A stretch of DNA of 64,000 nt, taken from NCBI GenBank assembly GCA_003117195.1, contig BDSI01000044.1, positions 437,952 to 501,951 of the forward strand, written 5' to 3'. Of this stretch, positions 61,501-64,000 are shown piece after piece (the stretch's first letter is position 1; each line of letters opens with the position of its first letter). Below the pieces are notes generated by a model. The model was not told the DNA's origin and did no database searches. It saw only the letters and a list, made by a program, of their open reading frames with translations. A program made the translations under genes and the position numbers. Source of the stretch: Eudorina sp. 2006-703-Eu-15. Taxonomy: Eukaryota; Chlorophyta; Chlorophyceae; Chlamydomonadales; Volvocaceae.

Positions 61501-64000
61501 CGCCGCGACCCATGGGTCCTCCGCAGGCTCCACAAGAACCTACACGACGTGGCCAGGAGGGTCAATGGAGAGAGAGAGGGCGTTCGTCTCATGCCCGGAA
61601 GGCACGAGCTGATCAGGAGCCAGGCGGGAGCGAGGCAGCAGCCGGGTTGGAGATGTGTATGGATCGCCCAGCACACGGACAGGAGGCTCGTACGGGCAGG
61701 GGGCGTGGTGGGCCCTTTGCGATGCGGGAAGCCCGCGGTACGGAAACAGGGGCCTCCTTATTGGTACCGTAGAAGCGCGCTAGCCGCGGCCCCCCTGCCC
61801 TGCCCTGCCCTGCCCTGGCCCTTTTTGGCCTCCCCTTTTGGCCTAACCTCCCCCCCCCGCACCGGCTCACCCTGTCCAGCGCCTTGAAGCTGGCCTTCCT
61901 CCGCGCCTCCCGGTCCACCAGCCGCCACACCTGGTACAGGTGGCCGTCCCCCCGCCCTGTGAACACCCGCAGAGAGGTCGGGTCGAACAGGCCGCTGCTG
62001 CGGGCGGCGTCGGCCTGCAAGGGGCCGGGCCGGGGGGGAAGGGGGGGAGAAGGGGGATAATGAGAAGCCCACCCAGGGCAGGAGGGCAGGGATGTTGCGG
62101 TAGGGGCCAAGGGAGACTGGGTGGGCCCCGCCCAGTATAGTCAAGAGGGTGACTGATCAAGGCGCGGCGGCACTCGTAGAGCTGCGTCTGACTCAAGGTG
62201 GATCCAGGAGGAGTGGCCGGCCGGAGAGGTCCCGAAGCCCCCAGCGCCCAGCCCGCGCCGCACCCCGGCCCCCCGTCACGATCAGAGGCGCCCAGGGCAC
62301 TCAGGTCGCGCAGGTCGCTGACGACTCGGGGCCGGTCACACACGCGCATGTCCCGTGGTCGCCCCACGAGCCACACGTTAAACAACCTGTGGTAACTACC
62401 CGTCCAGAAGGAAACCGGGGGTCGTTCGATCGGGTCCACAAACACCCATGATCGCAATGGAAGCAAGGGTAGGTCCCCCCCATCCGCCTCACCTGCAGGC
62501 GGTGCAGGGCCTGGGTGTCGATGCAGATCTCGTCGGGGCGGGGCGGCGGGACGGTGTCGGGCAGCTGGGGCCGCCAGGGGGAGCTCAGCCGCTGGAAGGG
62601 GCGCGTGGGGCGGCCTGAGGGGTGGGCCCCCGCAGGGGCACAGGTGAAGAGGGGGGCGAGGGCGGCACAGCGCGGTGACCGGGATGTAGGGGGAGGGGGG
62701 GTGGAGGGCTGCGCTTCGTTGTCGATAAGGTTCCAAGCCGTATGGGTAGGTTCCAAAGCGAGGACCCATGTGACAAAGTCGCGTCGCGCAGAGTGGAGTG
62801 ACAGGGAAAGTACCTCCGGCACCTCGTTGCGGCCCCCAGGAGGGCCGGCACCCTCCGACAGCAGCGCGGCGCCCACAGCACCACCCATTCCGCCCGGGTG
62901 CCGGGCTGCCTAACAGGGCCCCCGCACACGCCGCCGCGCCGCCGCACCTTCCTCGTCCATGCAGTACAGATCCAGGGCGGGGCAGTTGTGCTCGTCCCGC
63001 GATGCCACGACCAGTACCCGCTCTAATGTCCCATCCACCTCTCCTCCGCCACCGCCGCCGCCGGCCCCTGGCGGCGGCAGCGGCGACGCAGCCGCCGCCG
63101 CTGCAACGGCCCCGGCGGCGGCGGCCGCCGCCGCCGCCGCCGCCACACGCGGGCAGCCAAACGCGCCCACCACCGCCGGCTTCAAGTTGTACAACAACAC
63201 CCTGGCGGCACCAGCTGCTACTGCCGTCAACAGCGTCTGATCATCAGGAAAGTGCAGTCGTACGGCGAGCTGTAGCCTGACCTCCTCGGATCCGGATCCG
63301 GATCCGGGCGCGGGGGCGGAGAGGGCCAGGTGGGTGTGGCTGGCCAGTCCGGGGCAGGCCAGCCGCATGAGCGCCCACAGCTCATGGGCGGGGAGGCCGA
63401 TGGCTCCCGGGTGGAGGGAGGCGTCTGCCGGGGGGTGTGGGGGTGGGGACGGGGGTGGGGCAGGTGCGCGGGGACACAGTAAAAACCGTAAAGACGAGTC
63501 CGAACAGCACTTCCGCGCCGCCTCTGGGGGAGCCTAGCGACCCAGGCCCCGATGTGCGCCCCTGGCCCTACCCAACCCTGTCGTACCCAACCCTGCCGTA
63601 CCCAACCCTGCCGTACCCAACCCTCCTTGCCCTATCCCCTACCGTGCAGCAGCAGCTCCAGCACGTTGCCCCGCGGCCCTGACGGCGCCGCGGGGACCAG
63701 CGCGGATGAGGCGACCGCCGCGGCGGCGTCCGCGCGCTCCCCCGCCCCCGCCGCCACCTGCTTCCCCTCGACGGCGCTGACGTCTCCGCGGGGCGAGGCG
63801 CCCGGCGAGCGCACTTCCCCCCCCGCTGCGGACCCGCGCCGCCGCTGCCGCGTCGAGGAGCTCGCCACTGACGCCGCTCGACTGCCGCCGCCGCCGCCGC
63901 TGACTCCGGCCGCGGATTCGGTAACGCTGCCCCCGTCGCGGTGCTGCGCCGCCTCCGCGGCGTCCCCGTTGGACCGCTCCGCCGCCAAGCCTTCTTCCGC
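55529..64000 (-). CDS. Large unidentified protein, 3' part, at least 1,750 aa
   Basis: The gene runs off the right edge. Ten exons keep one frame: 64000-63643 (partial), 63424-62948, 62614-62493, 62014-61871, 61539-61231, 60889-60697, 60403-60262, 59904-59150, 58765-58405, 57920-55529. I do not recognise the family. Conserved-looking blocks include HELWALMRLACPGLASHTHL, RVLVVASRDEHNCPALDLYC, RVFTGRGDGHLYQVWRLVDR, GNVRRLLVEQPFIRLYEPSD, PPLHWLSLLGAEELVLERLL, MAALFRQRLELFRLGAVAWH and a helical segment SCFWLATQLLLTPLLVMAHV. Between them are Ala, Gly and Pro runs typical of this genome. The first blocks have a beta-like alternation and the later ones look alpha-helical, so a propeller-plus-solenoid build is possible; that is inference. 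No signal peptide can be judged because the start is missing. Confidence 0.65.
60131..60192. repeat. GGGTA repeats in an intron
   Basis: Two short GGGTA runs flank a copy of the dispersed motif TATAGGAAATTGGTAG. They lie in the intron between exons 60403-60262 and 59904-59150 of the right-edge gene. This is not the TTTTAGGG-type telomere repeat. Confidence 0.75.
60421..60505. repeat. GGCA/GGCGGGCA minisatellite in an intron
   Basis: About 85 bases of mixed GGCA, GGCG and GGTG units in the intron between exons 60889-60697 and 60403-60262, starting about 18 bases from the acceptor of the exon at 60403. Confidence 0.8.

Noticed and set aside
62585..62947. An extra exon near 62905 in the right-edge gene.
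   Set aside because: It would need a 38 base intron; joining 62948 directly to 62614 keeps phase without it.

Overview
The window looks like nuclear DNA of a volvocine green alga (Chlamydomonas/Volvox group). It is very GC-rich, and its genes are split into many small exons by GT-AG introns. Coding regions carry long Ala, Gly, Pro and Gln runs, introns are packed with simple repeats, and TGTAA, the usual volvocine polyadenylation signal, occurs downstream of several stops. No bacterial, organellar or viral gene was seen. All exon models below were made by eye from reading frame, splice consensus and codon phase; none was tested against transcripts.

Layout: (1) 623-1353, +, a small lysine-rich protein. 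(2) 3385-11423, -, a 16-exon RECQ1-type DNA helicase, convergent with gene 1. (3) 11894-15543, +, a TMEM184/LAZ1-type (DUF300) membrane protein that shares a 470 bp divergent promoter region with the helicase. (4) 18343-31645, -, a secreted or luminal GT47 exostosin-like glycosyltransferase with N-terminal EGF-like cysteines. One of its introns holds a 5.1 kb array of a 16 bp minisatellite, and its 3' exons show two reading-frame breaks. (5) 32204-42226, -, a predicted F-box protein of about 2,965 residues dominated by low-complexity sequence. (6) 43498-54473, -, the catalytic epsilon subunit of eIF2B in 17 exons; one intron contains a GGGGC-type repeat plus a 48-base G run on the transcript strand. 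(7) 55529 to beyond 64000, -, the 3' part of a large protein that I do not recognise.

Five of the seven genes are on the minus strand; genes 4-7 form a head-to-tail series with about 0.25-1.3 kb between coding regions. The genes look like ordinary housekeeping and cell-surface functions (DNA repair, translation initiation, wall or matrix glycosylation, ubiquitin adaptor, membrane transport) and no operon-like cooperation is implied. What is unusual is the intronic repeat load: a 16 bp satellite array, a C/G-rich pentamer array, a 52 bp tandem repeat, long CA and pyrimidine tracts, and short dispersed elements shared between introns of different genes.
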